64,000 bases of DNA from Bacteroidota bacterium (GTDB lineage Bacteria > Bacteroidota > Bacteroidia > AKYH767-A > OLB10): assembly GCA_016721435.1 (NCBI GenBank), contig JADKIC010000028.1, forward strand, positions 1 to 64,000, given 5' to 3'. Under the pieces are notes generated by a model that saw only the letters and a program-made list of their open reading frames with translations, ran no database searches and was not told the origin of the DNA. Position 1 is the stretch's first letter. The number at the start of each line of letters is the position of its first letter. Shown here one piece after another: positions 61,994 to 64,000 of this stretch. A program made the translations under genes and the position numbers.

Positions 61994-64000
61994 TTACCTT
62001 GCAAATACAACCTTCGTAACCGACAATTGTTCTTTTCCCTTCAAGGTACGCAGCAGATAAATACCGTTGCTGATGTTTTGATCCTTCAGCGCAGTTACAT
62101 CTCCCATACAGGGGATGTTTATCCATTTCTTCCCGCTCATGTCATATAACTCAAACATTATATCATCATACTTTTCTACACCTTGCAGTTTTATCATAGC
62201 CTCATTGGTAATAGGAACCGGAAGGATTAAACTTCTTGTTGCAAACAACAGAATCAATGGAAAAAGGCCCACAGGAAGAAGTCACTTTCACAGAAAAAGT
62301 ACCGGACTGCGTTACCTTATAGGTTCTGGATGTTGCTCCTGCAATGTTTACATTATTTTTCTTCCATTGAAATGTATATCCCGGCAAGCTATCTGCGGAG
62401 AGCACAACGGTATCTCCAGAGCAATAATTTATCACTCCGGAAGGGGTAAGATTTACTATCGGAGCAGCATTCATGGTCACTTTTCTGACGATCGAACTCA
62501 CTGCACATCCTGCAGCATCGGTCAACATCACAAAATAATCACCGGCAGTGGTTGCTGTATATGTATTTGAATTAGCGCCGGCAATCGCAACGCCATTTTT
62601 ATACCATTTATACGTATAGGGACCAACGTTAGTAGTAAAGGCAACATTTCCACCGGTACAGAGATTCATAGGACCGTTTGGAATAATATCGGCATAATAA
62701 TATTTGACGGTCAATTTAGGATGATGTGAAGCGAAAGGGTTGTCAGAAGAAGCGATACTGGCCCAACTCAAGGCATGATTTTCTTCTTCAAACTGCATCA
62801 TAAAACCAAATCGTTCACCGGGGACATAGGACCAGTGTTTAAGCTGATTAGCCACATTTACGTTTAAATAAGCCTTTGATTGAATTGTTGAACAAGGTAT
62901 TGCTGATGCCTGATAATCATTGGCAAGAATTTGATTATTCCAGGTCACAGTATTTTCTTGCCAAGGCTGAATGCATCTTTTAAAGTACAACGAATTGGGA
63001 GGGTAATTGAATAATTTAGTATCAATGGTATCCACCCATAATTTTAATGTAGCACTTATAATTGGACTATTTGCAGGTAATGTAGAAAGATCAAAATCAA
63101 GAAAGCCTCTTTCTGCAGTTCGGAAATATTTATACCAATTTGACACTTCGATAGAAGGGGTATAGCCGAAATTAGTACCAAAAGATCCAAATGCAAGTAG
63201 TACATAGCATCTCTTCCATCGAAGCCGGCTTAAGTGTGAGGTTTTTACAGGCAAGGTTGATGAAGAAGCTTGAGAAGTAAAGTGACATTAGAGGAGGATT
63301 TTGCACAACCGATTACATTAGCAACTGTACATTTATACTTACCACTGCTTGTTGGCGTCAACGTTGATAACACGCCGCCTGCAAGCGCAGTTCCGTTTTT
63401 ATACCATTGATAAGAGGAAATATTCGAGCCGGATGCGGTGATGGCTGCGGCACCGGAACATAGAGAAACATTTCCATTGGGAGAAACGGATATAGGTAGG
63501 ATTATTAAAAAGGTAATATCTTTTAATAGAACTGGTATTACAAACAAGTCCGGAAGTAATTACCCTGTATTGACCGGAAGTTTTCACCCATAATGTCTGA
63601 CCATTGGCTCCTGAAATTACATTACCGTTCTTTTTCCAGACATAACTATTCGCAGGTGTACACGTCAGTAACACAGAGTCACCGTTACATACCTGATAAA
63701 TAGGTGAGGTAATAAACGCACCCGGGTTGACAGAAACGACTATCGGTTCAGAAAATATATAACAATAGGTTCCTCCACCGCTTGAATATCTGCCCTGAAC
63801 ACGATAACTACCAGCCTGCGTCGCTTTAATACTTGTCAAGCCGGAAGATCCGGGAATCACTACATTATCCTTGGTCCAGTTATGAATGGTTATGCTGCTA
63901 TTTGCCGTAATCGTCAAGGTGTCGCCCTGACAAATGGTAGTGGAACCTTGTGTGGATATCGTAGGTTTGGAAGGTCTTGTAACGGGAATGGGGCCTGTAG
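61994..64000 (-). CDS. T9SS type A protein with Ig-like repeats and DNRLRE-like domain (5'-truncated by window edge, frameshifted)
   Basis: Only the C-terminal ~660 residues are in the window. Order from N to C: Ig-like repeats (SYRVQGRYSSGG, YQVCNGDSVLLTCTPANSYVWKKNG, LCSGAAAITASGSNISSYQWYKNGT), then a domain with GFLDFDLSTLPANSPIISATLKLWVD and CIQPWQENTVTWNNQ, the pattern of DNRLRE/CBM96-type modules often found in extracellular proteins, then more Ig-like repeats (NLCTGGNVAFTTN, YCSGDTVVLSADSLPGY), and a T9SS type A-like tail (IMFELYDMSGKKW...NGIYLLRTLKGKEQL...KVVFAR). Frame breaks near 62240, 63250 and 63480-63545. Confidence 0.8.

Overview
The window looks like a chromosomal piece of a Bacteroidota bacterium, probably from an environmental or metagenomic assembly. 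The evidence is the number of secreted proteins with type IX secretion (T9SS) C-terminal signals (both the short type A signal and the gliding-motility CHU_C type B signal), TAnnTTTG promoter motifs, a TonB-dependent receptor, a yceD-rpmF-plsX-fabH-accB-accC lipid cluster, and moderate-to-low GC. No rRNA, tRNA, CRISPR array, prophage or insertion sequence was recognised.

Layout. 1-1661 (-): a SoxB-like metallophosphoesterase with a twin-arginine signal, running off the left edge, followed by two YeeE/YedE-type permease halves; probably sulfur-compound handling. 1821-2948 (-): an archaeal-type ATPase. 3418-13799 (+): an 11-subunit complex I operon, nuoABCD-HIJKLMN, with no nuoE, nuoF or nuoG, ending in a small conserved-looking unknown gene. 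13893-18964 (-): a full-length pyruvate:ferredoxin oxidoreductase and a geranylgeranyl-reductase-family flavoprotein. 19100-24568 (+): a giant Ig/PKD-like surface protein. 24670-31648 (+): a signalling cluster of TonB-dependent receptor, YfiR-like periplasmic protein, hybrid histidine kinase and response regulator. 31739-34988 (+): a secreted peptidyl-arginine/agmatine deiminase-family enzyme and a GT39-type glycosyltransferase. 35061-46313 (-): three tandem paralogous T9SS cargo proteins. 46540-51791 (+): lipid-synthesis genes. 52003-52515 (+): a YdeI/OmdA-like gene. 53107-58224 (-): another giant T9SS protein. The remainder holds a SRPBCC protein, a T9SS cargo, MarC, a DgkA-type kinase, and at the right edge a T9SS cargo with a DNRLRE-like domain.

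Two themes stand out. First, a complex I lacking its NADH-oxidising module lies beside a ferredoxin-reducing enzyme, which suggests (inference only) ferredoxin-linked rather than NADH-linked quinone reduction. Second, short tandem-repeat arrays of several unrelated families (7-, 14-, 20- and 26-nt units) repeatedly begin at or within about 30 nt of stop codons.

Quality caution: more than half of the longer genes are broken by single-base frameshifts, most of them in homopolymer runs, including highly conserved nuo genes. This is best explained by residual sequencing/assembly error, so broken genes are annotated here as single CDS spans with the frameshift positions given, not as pseudogenes.
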